The notes: generated by a model from the sequence alone, not told the origin. A stretch of 64,000 nucleotides of DNA from Isoetes taiwanensis (GCA_021234155.1 JAJEKV010000060.1:8888323-8952322), one strand, 5' to 3'; shown: positions 43,225 through 54,437, counted from the first letter of the stretch. Numbers and translations: made by a program.

Positions 43225-46142
43225 TTCACCTAATCCAAGGCATCCACCATTTCGGGAAGACTTCCTAGCAACATCTCATGCACATCATCAGACAATGCAA
43301 AAGCTGCACTAGCACCTTTAACCCTGTGATTTATCTTCTTCATGGGAAATTTAGCTCCAATAATGGACTCTCACTGGCACCAATACTTCTCTATCATCCA
43401 ACGGCTTATATTTGTTATGGCAACTTGGCAATTTCGATAATAGTAAGTCGATATGATCACGTCACCCTGCATGATGCTCATTCTTGTAATCATCAATGAC
43501 TGTTTGATCCAATACATGCTTTTCTCTAGTGCAAGCAAGAACATAGTATGGCACATCTTCCTCATTACCAGGAAGAGCAAAAGAAGCAAAATTATCACCA
43601 AACTATATCACATCATGTAACTCCTCTACCTCATTTGCAAACATTGCAGTTTCTGATTCCAATTCTGTACCTTCAGCATGTGCACATGGGACTAGCTTCT
43701 TCAATGTCCACTTTCCACAAAGTTGAATAGACTCACATGCACGCCATTCAAAGTTTATCGCGGAACCTTTGCAAAAAACAAGATAGTGGTCTAACCATCA
43801 AGAAAGGTTGGGTCCTCCGGACTTATGGAAGATACACGATTGCCGACTTTGGACACCGGGAAGGGGTTGCACATCAAATGGCTTTGACCTCACAATCTCG
43901 GCCTCCTTCACTTCCCAATACACTCTACGAACTTGAGATTTCTTGTTTCTCAAAACAACACAGGCATCATGAGCACCCTTTATTTCAATCCCATGCTCTC
44001 TTCTTTGCTCACTGGCCAAGAGTTGCTTGGCCTTGGCAGCCTCTCCATCATGTTCCCCCTTCCCATGCCCTGACGAAAAAATTCCATTGTACACGAATGC
44101 CATGCTGACAATGGTACCTGCATATGAAGTAGAATGATCTTCGGATTTGAACCGAAAGCAAAGACAACCATCTGACCACACGAGATGATACCGCATGTGA
44201 GATCCTCCATTCTCTTTCAACCACCGAAGATGAAGTTGAAATGCATGTTGTACAAAATGTGTGTCATGACTTCTATCATCAGAAACATATAAGTGAACAG
44301 GTCTTACGCAACTTACCATTTACCTTGAAGAGAGTGATGTGTACCAAAATAGTGATCCGGTGCGCATTCCAATGTTCGGGACCGCACTTCTTTGAAGGGT
44401 CTGCAATGTGCAATTTTCTGCAAAGTCTACTACCGATATCCGCGTAATCATCTCTTAGACTCAATGCTTCTCCTAAATTCCTTGCTCGCCAATGAGTCGC
44501 AAAGTTGTGATGCACAAACTTTTTCATGTGATCAAACATGGCGGATAGCATGAAAGGAGCATCTGTTTGCTTCTCCACCAATCTTAGTCTTCTAGAAGTG
44601 CCCTTCCTTGACTTCTCGTCCATATAACAAGAAGGCACGCCATTTAACATCATCTTCATTATTCTGATCAGTCTCTTTTGGACATAAGGGAATCTTTTGC
44701 TTACCACATTTTTCACAATCCCCCCTTATGCACTTCAGATTGTGCCACTCTTCCCTTTCCTCTTTTTGGCAAACCATTTCTCTCCAAAGAGTGCTAACAT
44801 TACAAAATGTAAGCTTTTGTGCCTGACAAACCCCATCATGTGTACCAACAGCACATACATCACAATTGCAACTGCAATTTATGTGAAACTTCTGCCTCAT
44901 AGACTTGAAAGCTTTTCTGAAATTCTCTGCTTGTTCATGCTTGACACAACAGCAAGTGTTTCTCTCCTTCAATTTCCTTATGCAACTTGTTCAGGTATTC
45001 GAACATTCTAATACCAACATCTGCATCTGGATTCTCCTCCACAAAACCGCTCATACAATTTCGGCTTGCACATTGCAAAAGAAAATAGGTAAGTTGGAGA
45101 AGATGTGCATTGAATACCTTACATATCCAAGACATAAGTAAGAAATACTATGTATACCAAGACATATCAGTTGTACATGTAAAAGATTTGATTGAATCTG
45201 TATACATATTCATACATATGTACGATGAGATTATGTATAGTATCAATTTATAGCACATTTAATCCTACATCCTTACACTATGTACATATATATCACATAT
45301 TATACATGAAATACTTCCAAGAGCAAGTAGATGACCCCATAAACCTCATTTACATGTATAATACATTAAGTAAAAAACAGACCCAAAAAGGCTACATCAA
45401 AGCAAGTAAACTAAGATTGGCAAAGGAGTTCACTTCTGGCACATTTAATCTTACATCCTTACACTATGTACATATATATCACATAATATACATGAAATAC
45501 TTCCAAGAGCAAGTAGATGACCCCATAAACCTCATTTACATGTATAATACAGTAAGCAAAACAGACCGAAAAGGCTACATCAAAGCAAGTAAACTAAGAT
45601 TAGTAGAGGAGTTCACATATGTGCATGAAAATGTACATGAAAACAACAAAGAAACTGAAATGTAATAGTTTCTTTGACAAAAGCTTTAATACCTGAGGAA
45701 TGTCAAGATACTGGATTGCCTCGCTTCTTTTTTTCCTCACATCCCTGTACTTTGGTGAAACCTTGGTGTTGTTAAGCCAGAACTGGATGACTTTTAGCTT
45801 GGTTTCTTCATCCAAACGATCAGATCTAGCTTTCCTGCCTGCTAATGCCCAAATGTTTGAACCAGCAATTGCCATTCTCTTTCTTCTACTGGCAGCATAT
45901 GAAAGATTTCGGGGATGGCATTTGAGCATCTTGCAAGCAATTCCCTTTTGCTTCAAATCACCATTTTTTCCCACAACCATTGATAAAACTGAGTGCTTGG
46001 CAGCCAATTTATCACCACTATTAGAGCATTTTACCTCTTCCAATCCATCTTTAAGGTTTTCTAAAATTGCATGCTTGACCACTGCTTGTGAAGGCAACCC
46101 AATCACAGGTTCAAAAAGCTCCAATAGCCTGTGATCTTGCAA
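43225..46142 (-). pseudogene. transposase-like gene of the DNA transposon
   Basis: Minus strand, several frames. The exon 46142-about 45695 (ASRRKRMAIAGSNIWALAGR, DEETKLKVIQFWLNNTKVSP, donor CAG/GTATTA) is followed by an intron holding a tandem repeat, then 45062-43225. The latter part shows a Cys-rich knuckle (CSCNCDVCAVG, CIRGDCEKCGKQ), VHHNFATHWRARNLGEALSL, CGPEHWNAHRITI, then DDRSHDTHFVQHAFQLHLRW, VWSDGCLCFRFKS, and a C-terminal region with YYVLACTREKHVLDQ and HAGDVIISTYYYR. Paired acidic residues (DD..HD, SDG) would suit an RNase H-fold DDE/D transposase. The superfamily is unassigned. Frames break at several points, two of them near CAG sites. Confidence 0.6.
45252..45620. repeat. 186-bp tandem duplication in the transposase intron
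   Basis: CCTTACACTATGTACATATA, AGAGCAAGTAGATGACCCC and GGCTACATCAAAGCAAGTAA recur with a 186-bp period. The plus-strand frame across it is a shadow. Confidence 0.9.
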
Positions 46143-46281
46143 GAATCTAGAAGCAAATAAGTACCTTTGATTAGGAGCCGAGATTCAAATCTTCTTTTCT
46201 CATAACAAGAATATGACATTTTGCACACCGGTCCTTATTTTTTTTTTGGTAATACCTTGAGGATGTACTACCCTTTTCAAT

Positions 46282-46560
46282 TTAAGCTATCATGCTCGCC
46301 ATCTTCTTTTTCCCTTTCTCATCTCTCCCACTTTCGACATTCTTGCATGCCACCCGTTGTTTACTCTTCACAATTTTGAATTCACCGGATGCCATCCGAT
46401 GTTTGCCACATTCGGTTTTCAAAATCACCGATTGCATGTTCTCCTGATCGCCACATTCAGTTTCAAAATCACCAGATTGCATGTTTTCCTGATCGCCACA
46501 TTCAGTTTCAAAATCACCAGATTGCATGTTTCCTGATCCTGATCCTGGAAAAAAATTCAA
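46282..46560 (-). CDS. probable N-terminal exon of the minus-strand gene, with 45-bp repeats
   Basis: A 92-codon frame near the right TIR encodes three copies of GDFETECGDQENMQS (the third degenerate) and then a Lys-rich end. Its position and strand fit the first exon or leader ORF of the transposase gene. It could instead be an independent small ORF. Confidence 0.4.
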   Translation of the reverse strand: MNFFPGSGSGNMQSGDFETECGDQENMQSGDFETECGDQENMQSVILKTECGKHRMASGEFKIVKSKQRVACKNVESGRDEKGKKKMASMIA

Positions 46561-46823
46561 ATTGTGTTCTACTTTCTTGGTTCGATCTGGGAATTTTCTT
46601 GGAAGGAAATTTTTCTGGAGGGAATTTTCCTGGAGGAAATTGGAGGGAGGAATTTCCTCCAGGAGTTTCGCATCAACCGCCGGCCTCTACTCGTCATAAT
46701 TACAAACAAACGGGAATTTTGCCCCTTTTTAAATATATAAGACAAAATTTATACATGAAATAAGTACATTTAAAATTCAGCAACCCGTTCAAAAGTTTAC
46801 ATGAATTGTCCCCTAATGTATGA

Positions 46824-46844
46824 CACCCTAACGTGCTTTTACCC
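46824..46844 (-). repeat. right TIR of copy 2
   Basis: Ends in GTGCTTTTACCC and is the reverse complement of the left TIR with one mismatch. It is followed by the TAAA duplication. Confidence 0.92.
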
Positions 46845-46848
46845 TAAA

Positions 46849-47282
46849 ATGGAAGGTGGAGGATGCAATTGCGCAGAAGAGCAAGCAGGGGCAGGATCTA
46901 GCTGAGCTTAGCAAGGAAGTGGAAGCAAAAGCATCTGAGTTGAGGCAGCTAGATTCTGAACTCAATTTAAGGTCTTCAAAAAAGAGAGCAATTGAGGAGG
47001 GGGACACAAAGATTTTGGAGTTGAGGGAGTTCTTAGATCACTCCTCGGTCCTTAGCTTGCAGCCTCCTCCTCTTTCTTTGGTTTCAGTTGCAGAGCAGCC
47101 AAATGCTGATTTTCAGTCCTGCACAAATTGTGAGCAGTGTTTTGGTTCCTCCCCAGTGGTGTTGGCATCTTGCAGACATCCTTACTGCCTATTATATCTC
47201 CTATCTTGCTAGCACAAGGAACAACTGCACGGTACCAGGCTGCACATGGGATGTGAATCTACCTCGTGCATTGGGGCTGATT
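46849..47282 (+). CDS. coiled-coil/RING-like protein, 3' exon (copy 1)
   Basis: This continues the gene begun at 33670 after the copy 2 insertion. It carries the clean frame EDAIAQKSKQGQDLAELSKE, coiled coil, then CTNCEQCFGSSPVVLASCRH and a short frame change before the final Cys pair (CTVPGC). C-x2-C, C-x-H-x2-C and C-x4-C spacing resembles a RING finger, typical of ubiquitin or SUMO E3 ligases. Whether it binds zinc or an E2 is unknown. It ends at a plausible donor near 47289 (GGAAAAGGTAAGC). Confidence 0.7.
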
Positions 47283-48225
47283 GGAAAAGGTAAGCATGCA
47301 TAATCGATTTCTTTCATGTCTTTCTTTATTAGTTCAGGTGTAAGATTGGTATATGGATATTAGTTAGAAGTTGTGCATTGGTTGTGCATTAATTGTTCTG
47401 TAGTATATTAATTACATTTGGGTTTTAAAATGTAGGTTGAAGTGAAGATTTGTAGGGTTGGATCGTTTTGCTTTTCTAGGCTGGTGTAAACATCATGTTA
47501 GTACATGCATATTATTAATGTGCATGATGTACAGTGTTGCCAGATATTATTGAGGAGTTACTTTTATGTACTAAGAAAATAGGATAAGTAGGTAACTGCC
47601 TGTGTGTACATTTGTATAACATGTGGTCTTCTACTGGGGGACATTTTGATACATGCTGTACTCTATGATACATTTTAATGCAATTGGGTGGTTTTTTAAT
47701 TCACATACTCAAAAAAGCATGTGGGCGACACATGTGCTGCACAGGTGCTGACTGCCCTTCATTGCCCTTCAAACTGCCCTTCATTGCCCTTCCATAGCCC
47801 TTCATTGCCCTTCAAAAAATCATGAGTGTTTTCTATTATATAAAGGATATAATTAGCATATTAGTAATGCAAATGATGATGACATAAATTATTTGGTGAA
47901 GGTGCTTATATGTGCTGTGATGGTCAAAAAACTGGGTAGGTCAATAAAAAAGTTACCCAATTACAATTTTCCAGTAAGCTTTTCTACACTTGGCTCCAAA
48001 TACATATATCTAATATATCTAATACAGCTACATGGAATGCATTTATGAATTCTTTTTTCTAGGAAGCTTTCTACATTTGGATGTGGGTACATAAAACTGT
48101 ATATAGTTCTGCAATACAGATACATAGAGTACATTTGGAATTGGATTGTACATTGCTTTTCTGGATTGTACATTTCTTTCAGTCATCTAGTTATTATTGG
48201 TAATGCTTTCATTCTTGCAGGTGAC
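47283..48225. other. intron-like region of copy 1 with CCCTTCATTG repeats
   Basis: Long AT-rich sequence between the RING-like exon and the next small exons. At 47752-47815 an approximately 10-11-bp motif (TGCCCTTCAT) repeats six times. Confidence 0.5.
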
Positions 48226-49253
48226 ATGGGTAGTATAAAGAAGCCAGAGAAAGGTATGTGATATGTGGTTATGGTATTTTCATATGTATTTCAATTTCAC
48301 CTCGTATCACGGATGCCGGCAAGAACAGTAGATCCTCCCCGCAAAAGACACTTGATTTTTCAAGTTGTGTAGATGATTATTATGGAGGGAAGCATGATAA
48401 GTCAACCCCGGCCCACATCTAGGTCACCTCTGAACACATTGAACACATTTGTAGCAGAGCATGAGAGAGGAGGAAAAGGAACATCAAGTAAGTAATTAGT
48501 TTTAAATGAATTTGCTGGATTTTATAAGGAAGCAAATTGAGCTCATTTTTTTAATAACAGATACAGTTGTCACAAGCAAAGCTACAATTGTAGCTTCATA
48601 TGCACAACAAATTGAGCTCCTGAAGCAAAGGGCTGAATGTGGCAACACAGGTGTGTGTCCATATTAGTTTAATTTCTACATTTTCTTGATGTTTATGCTG
48701 TTGTTGACAATGAGTTATCTTGTAGTACTGGAACCAGCGAGCGAGGAGAACAATGAAGCCGTCTCTGACACTCTAAAGAAAAAAGATATTATTGTAGAGG
48801 TTTTCGACACTCCAAAGAAAACAGTTGCAGACAATGTGCAGAAGGTACCAATTCTAAAGCCAATGCCACATCATCAGACCGAACTTGAAATGCTGTTTTC
48901 AAGTGGTAAGTCAAAAACTACTTATTGTATTTAGTTATTGCATGTTCATACATTTTATTATTCGCAGAAACAGAGGAAACTAGTGGATCTATGGCCTTAG
49001 TTGGAACTACAATCGAAAAGATTGAAGAATCATGTAAGACAGGAACATATACAACTGGTACTGAAGAAATTTTAGTGGAGAATGTGGCTACAGATATGAA
49101 GCAGGTGGTTGTGGTGAAGCAAGAGAAGGAGGAATCTGAGGATAGAACAGATACAGATAGTGGTGTGAACGAGAAAAAGTCAAGAAAAAGAAAAGATACA
49201 AAGGTGTCGCGGCCAGCTAAGAGAACTAGAAGCCGGACATCGCTTGAGCAACC
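48226..49253 (+). CDS. string of acidic/basic exons of the transposon protease gene
   Basis: Several short exons with good GT-AG borders are visible. They lie at about 48222-48253 (MGSIKKPEK), 48562-48651 (IVASYAQQIELLKQRAE), 48727-48905 (EPASEENNEAVSDTLKKKD) and 48967-49253. The last encodes ETEETSGSMALVGTTIEK through an acidic stretch to a basic KKSRKRKDTKVSRPAKRTR end. The region looks like a disordered linker with a nuclear localisation signal, joining the RING-like part to the protease. One exon near 48310-48480 has stops. Confidence 0.5.
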
Positions 49254-49316
49254 GTAAGTGTAATTGGATTAGTAAATATGTGTTTTATGCTAGTTACCAT
49301 TGATGCTTGGTTTGCA

Positions 49317-50285
49317 GTGACATGGATAACCTTCAGACAATGGTTCCATTATCCGTTCCAAGCTGAACCTCTGATTAAGGTCACGAAATATTGTGTGGAG
49401 ACATTGTTTAAAGATAGGCACATGTCTAACAGACATTTAGACATATTCGGAAGGTATGTGAGCAAAGACGTTGACATCCAAATGGCGAGATGTCTTCTTT
49501 TCTTCCCTTCAGAAAACTTTTTGACTTATCGGGCAAGATTTAAAAGATTAGCCCCGGATGCTAATCGTATGGGACAAAGATCGAGCGTATGCGATGAGAA
49601 AGGGCTACAAGGCATTGTTGTTAGTAAATGCCAAATATATTATGGTTCCAGTTCAAGTTGAGGACCCTGCCCATCATGTTTTGATGATTTTTGTTTTAGA
49701 GTCTGCAAAAAATTGCAGTACCACCTCAATGGCTTCTCCTGCAATTATTGTGTTGAACTCCATGACTGGTATAACAGTGGACAGCAAACTCTTAAATATG
49801 TGAGCATTTTCTTTTAGTATATGTACCACTGCTGCTTGCTTAAATCTTAGTTGCATGTTCTCATTTGTGTGTGCAGGCTTCATAAGGATGTCATCACATA
49901 TCTAACCAACTCTAGCTCACGTAGAGTTGAATTATATGTGAAGAATGCAGTGAAGAAGGAAACTATTCCAGAGGTTCCACAACAACCAGATAATGTAAGC
50001 TGCGGTCTTTATGTGATGGCCTTTATGCAAGCTTTTGTGGATGCCCAAGTGAATTCTAAAAGCATGGTGAGTTGTTCTTATATTTCACATAAATCTTTTG
50101 GGATGTTTTATTATAGCGGATCTTAATTCTTGTGTTTGTTGCAGTTTTCATCAACATGGTTCGACAAGGATTTTGCACTTGGCAGAAGAAATGTATTAAT
50201 AAAAGCCATGATTGAATATGGTTTGAGAAGAAGAGATGAGACAAAACAAGTTGTCACTGGGCCTGGGCAGAAGAGTGGTAGTTAA
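49317..50285 (+). CDS. Ulp1/C48-type (SUMO-protease-like) domain
   Basis: Exons separated by short introns encode the C48 fold in order: KYCVETLFKDRHMSNRHLDI, FLTYRARFKRLAPDAN, then ALLLVNAKYIMVPVQVEDPA followed by HHVLMIFVL (catalytic His codons at 49672-49677), IIVLNSMTG (the Asp position reads Asn), and VPQQPDNVSCGLYVMAFMQ (Gln and catalytic Cys, codon 50001-50003). The C-terminal exon ends at GPGQKSGS. Ulp1-like proteases remove SUMO or related proteins in the nucleus, and several plant transposon families carry such genes. Two frame shifts (near 49365 and 49565) interrupt the reading. Activity is uncertain because of the Asn. Confidence 0.82.
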
Positions 50286-50445
50286 ACTCATTCCAACTTA
50301 TGGAATTTAAAGCTAATTGACTATTGTACTTTGAAATTTATTTGAATAAGAAATTGTTTGCAACGCTTTAATTTCTATCAAGGGTTAAAAACTAGAATTA
50401 GTTTAGACTTTCTGTCTTATCCTTAGGCTTGGTCAGGTTAGATGT

Positions 50446-51153
50446 ATGGCTAACCTAACTGCCCTGGATTACTTACAGGGCTTATTATATTTGATCTCCA
50501 AGGCATTTTGGGTTACTATTGTAAATCAGCACCCAGTGACTATAATGGCACTCAAGTGCCAATCCAATTACCTGATGGAGTCTTCTTTTGTCGTCCATTG
50601 TCGAAATCATTGTTGTACTGGTGTTCCAACCATTGGGATTTGGCTGTTGGTCAGATCTTCCCTTGGATGTTCTGACAGCCATTGTAGACAAGTTGTATGA
50701 GCAAGGCATACCAAGATTTAAATTCATTTATGGTGGCAATAGATGTTGGACCCTCTTCTTAGAGGTCAATGATGGGACAAACATATTTCTTTTCCCTTTG
50801 GATATTCCACTCCTCAAGTATCCAGAATACGGAAATAGATGTGTTATGATTACTGACCTTCCTTTCAAATGTATCTTCAATGAGGGTTGCTCTTGCTGCA
50901 TACCAGTATGGCATCCCAGGCTAACTGGTGAAGACAAAGATTTGTGTTGGCTATTTGACTGGTTTGTAGGCTTGAAGAATGCAAATGACTTTACCACTTA
51001 TGTAAGAGCATCAATTTGATACTTCTCGTGCATACAATGACACAGTAGTGAAATGCATAAAATCTCAATATGGTGAAGACATTGATAGTTTATGGAGCTT
51101 TTGCAATAGAGGTTGCTTGCTAATTAAGAAGCCTAGCATCACAGTGAAGAGAT
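50446..51153 (+). pseudogene. second transposon protein, truncated (copy 1)
   Basis: Near-identical to 41640-42347 of copy 2, with a few changes including two frame-breaking indels (near 50647 and 51005). It stops at KKPSITVKR, where host aspartic-protease sequence starts. Confidence 0.8.
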
Positions 51154-52904
51154 GATTTTGTTGCATTATGCTTTCGATGATTCCAGAATCATCATCGTAG
51201 TCCGTATGTGCCATCAATAAACATATTTGGGAATCTTCAAAGGACACATAGTTCTCTTGTGGGACATGCCACGAGGCCCTTTGATTTTTTTTTTTTTTTT
51301 TTTTTTTGAAGAACTGTGTCATCAATATATTAAAAGAATGGTAATGTTACAAAGCAAGTGAGGAGGAAGAAGAACTGCCCCAAAGAGACAGTGATACCTC
51401 GACACTCCACAACAAACTCACAGAAAAACTGCAACTCTACTACTGTACAAACCGACCATCACCATCTACAACACCCAAGAAGTCCCGCCAAATGGCAAAC
51501 TTCCGCTCTACTAATCCCCGGAACACCAGAAAGCTTTGAAATAGCTTGTACCTGAGTCAAGGAATCGAGAGGCCGCAGTCAAATCCCCGAAAGATCCACA
51601 ACCGCGCCTTCCAAATCAGCCACACCAACCAAGCTACGCCAGATGCAAGGCTTGTTGCCGCAAGAGCGGCCAAGCACCGATACACATGAAGCGAAGAATG
51701 GCGGCTAGTCAATCTCACAAAAAGCCCTAACTCAATCCCGGCACCTGCAAGTGAGGGCATAAAACCGCACAATGCTCCACGCCTCACGATGAAGGCCACA
51801 ACAAGGGCGTAGAGGGCTCACACCCGCCTAAGCCGACTCACAAGGGCATTCACCCTAATACAGCCGGTGCACCACCGCCACGTAGCACCCTAACCTTCTG
51901 GGGAAGTGAGCTCCATGTCCACGCCCAAACCGAAGGCCAGCGAACCCTAAGTCGCAGAGACCACTTGCCGAAGGGGGCAAGGTGTGTCATGAATAGCCAA
52001 ACACCCGGTAACAAGACCGCACAAAACAAGAGACACAACATCCGGATGAACCTTCCAAACCTGCACCACCACATCATCCTGAGGGACTATAGGTATGTGT
52101 AGCGGAATACTCCCCGCCATTTGCTCCCAGATAGCCCGGTCACTGCCCCTTAGGCAAAAGCGAGCTCGAAAGAACTCCCACGAAGCTAGCTGACCACCCC
52201 AATACCAATCCTCCAAGGTGAGCACAGCAGCTCGCCTCCAACGGGCCTGCGTCCGAGCATGCACGGTGGCAGCCAAGGGCAAGTGCGCAGGGGGTAGAGG
52301 AACCCAAAAGAAAGGAGAAGAGTGGTGATAAACTGAGGCATAATCTAGCTGGAAGAGCACACGCACATGATCCCAAGCCCGCAACACCCTCGTGAAGACT
52401 CATTGATGGGACCTTTAGATTAGGCATTTCTGAAACATCAAAGCAGGCACTATGACTACAGCAACGATCAAGTAAATTATTGTCATCGACTAAACGTACG
52501 GCTGATGGCAAAGCCTCAAGAAATGCATCTTTTATAGCATTAAATACACGAGGAGTAAATATGGTGAATGGAGTGCCTGAATCCACGAAGGTGCCTCCAG
52601 GATTAAGATCTAAAGATGTGTTGCATCTTGAAATCACAGTATTGCCAATATTTATGCTTTGAAGATGGACATAGTAAAGACCATCTTGAGTGTTGCTGAG
52701 AATGGGAGTGGTATGGCTAGAAGAAGATAAGGTGTTTCCAAGAAACAAAGTGCCACATGCATCCTCAGAATAATGCGGCAGGCAATACGAGAAATTTCCA
52801 TCGAGAAAATGTAACCGTGAGATTAGAGAACCAGAACCGCGTCTTAAGCCAAGCAAGCCATCAGCATAACCAAAGTTTCCGAATAGAATATGTGTGCAAC
52901 CCAT
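51154..52904 (-). pseudogene. aspartic protease (nepenthesin-type) gene fragment, split by a LINE
   Basis: On the minus strand the 5' piece (52904-about 52397) encodes GYADGLLGLRRGSGSLIS, FLDGNFSYCLPHYSEDACG, LDLNPGGTFVDSGTPFTIF (the second catalytic Asp, VDSGT) and LKVPSMSLH. After the LINE, 51283-51154 continues as ASWHVPQENYVSFEDSQICL and DDDSGIIESIMQQN, the conserved end of plant A1-family proteases. The N-terminal catalytic half (DTGS) is missing and the last residues are cut off by the transposon junction at 51153. Confidence 0.9.
51284..52396 (-). mobile_element. 5'-truncated L1-like LINE inserted in the aspartic protease gene
   Basis: A 24-base T run (51284-51307) is the poly(A) of a minus-strand LINE. 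The coding remnant (52387-51947) has AAVLTLEDWYWGGQLASWEF and VWKVHPDVVSLVLCGL, resembling the C-terminal domain of plant L1 ORF2. Protease homology on both sides resumes immediately, so the insertion is post-genic. Target duplication was not resolved. Confidence 0.8.
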
Positions 52905-53156
52905 TGTTATCTTCTTTTAGGGTTGTTCTAGGCAAGTGCGGTTCTCTATGGAGTAGAAGTAGCATTTGGCAAGGTATATCTGTGAAAGAGCTTTTATCTT
53001 GAATGATAAAAGCGTTTAGCATGAGTAATGAAATCAACAAGAATGTAAAATGTTTTGAGGATAAGCGGAAATTAAGGTTGAAACATGATTCTGTGGCATT
53101 CACATGTCTAGGCTGACCTGGTAGAAAAGGGCAGTAGGATTTTAATCTAAGTAATG

Positions 53157-53420
53157 AAAGAATATGGTGTTGTGTTAACAGAGGATCACTATATCTGCAT
53201 GGTGGATATGCTTGCACGATCAGGAAAGTTGCATGAAAAAGAGAGAAATTGCTTAAAACTGCATGGTCATCATGTTGAACAGTATGGCGGGGTCCTTCAG
53301 CATCAGAACATGGGCTGCTTATGAATGCGGGAGTTGGATAGGTGCAAAGCTTGTGAAAAAAGCTACAGCAAGAAGGTGGTCCTTATGAAAGCTGCACTGC
53401 AAACCATCATTCTCTAAGTA
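53157..53420 (+). pseudogene. PPR fragment, unit 1
   Basis: KEYGVVLTEDHYICMVDMLA followed by RSGKLHE resembles the last PPR repeat and E-motif entry of PLS-class proteins (YG..P...HY.CMVDLL.R.G.L.EA). Frames then shift. Confidence 0.8.
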
Positions 53421-54437
53421 CTCCAAATAATTTAGGTACTTCACATGACTTCTAGAATGACATTTCTGTTGGTTTATTGTAAATGTATCATCTTATAGTA
53501 GCCTTTTCATATAGAATATGAAAAGGAGAATGAAAGGTAGACCCAAGAGAGTGAAGCACAATATTAATGGCAAACACCTCTACAAACGAAACGAGTAGTA
53601 CAGGGCACCATTGGCCCATCAGCATGAAGAATCTTCTGGACTATCAAGCACCCGGTTGTCACATCCACAAGCTCACATCAGAAAGAAGATCTCGACCCCT
53701 TCACCGACTCGAAGCACATGAGTTCAAATGGAAGAACACAAGGCAGAAACATATAGGTGCAGAAGTATGTCGAACGGGGAAGCCTAGATTAGCATCACGA
53801 GTTAGGGTTAAAGAGCATATCTTTGCGTCCAAACAGGAATTCATAGCGACACAGGAGCGCATTGAAACCGGAGGGAAGACCACCACGATCTCGCAACCTA
53901 GCAGCTCAAGCGGATGTCAAGCAACGTCAACAAAATGTGTAACGAAGCTAGACAACTGCAAAACACCCAAGTCCAGCCATGACGAGCTCCCAGCCTCCTT
54001 GCACCAGTAGGAAGATGGTAACAACTTCATCCGTTTCAAAAAAGAATATGGGATCATGATGGAGGAAAGAGATAAGACACATATCGGGGGAGGAGCATCT
54101 CCGACTTGAAGGCCTATATCAGCATCAAGGGCAGGATCAAGGAGGAGGATAGTCGGTTGAATGAGAGTTTCAGATCCAGAAATGCCTGGAAACCCAAGGA
54201 GGGACAATTTCAATGCTTCAGCCAAGTAGCTCGAGACTCGAGTGAATCCAACCTAAAGGACGAAGGAGCCGACCTAGGCAACAACGACAGACCACTCAAA
54301 GGCAACTTGGAGAAGCGATGGTATGTGCAATGGAGATGACCACACTTCCAAGCACTGGGAAGGCATATCACAACGATAAAGTCTAAGCAGCAGGAGTCTT
54401 GCTCACAAATTTAACATGTGGAGAAATGACACCGTCT
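53421..54437. other. non-coding block of duplication unit 1
   Basis: Open frames on both strands (53567-54010, 53917-54225) recur in unit 2 with disruptions. They show no domain, so I do not call them genes. Confidence 0.4.

Larger units (their letters stand above)
39712..46844 (+). mobile_element. large DNA transposon, copy 2 (complete ends, 7.1 kb)
   Basis: 21-bp inverted termini GGGTAAAAGCAYGTTAGGG.G are flanked by the direct repeat TAAA (39708-39711 and 46845-46848). Excising it restores GAGCACATAAAATGGAAGG, exactly as seen uninterrupted in copy 2's own gene at 40872-40890. It inserted into copy 1 of the same family. The plus strand encodes a coiled-coil/RING-like protein and a second protein. 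The minus strand encodes a transposase-like gene. The Ulp1-protease exons present in copy 1 are absent through an internal deletion at about 41321. I do not recognise a named superfamily. Confidence 0.9.
33262..51153 (+). mobile_element. large DNA transposon, copy 1 (interrupted and right-truncated)
   Basis: The left TIR (GGGTAAAAGCACGTTAGGG) starts at 33262. Transposon sequence is present at 33262-34395, 39680-39711 and 46849-51153; the gaps are a copia element and copy 2 of the same transposon. It encodes the coiled-coil/RING-like protein, a chain of acidic exons, a Ulp1/C48-type protease and the start of a further ORF. At 51153 it stops inside that ORF and aspartic-protease sequence begins, so the transposase and right TIR present in copy 2 are missing. 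Copy 1 is the older insertion because everything else sits inside it. Confidence 0.85.

Noticed and set aside
45192-45665. A 157-codon plus-strand frame with internal repeats
   Set aside because: It is made by the 186-bp tandem duplication in an AT-rich intron of the minus-strand gene.
53567-54225. Overlapping open frames in both duplication units
   Set aside because: They are disrupted in the other unit and have no domain, and both strands are equally open.
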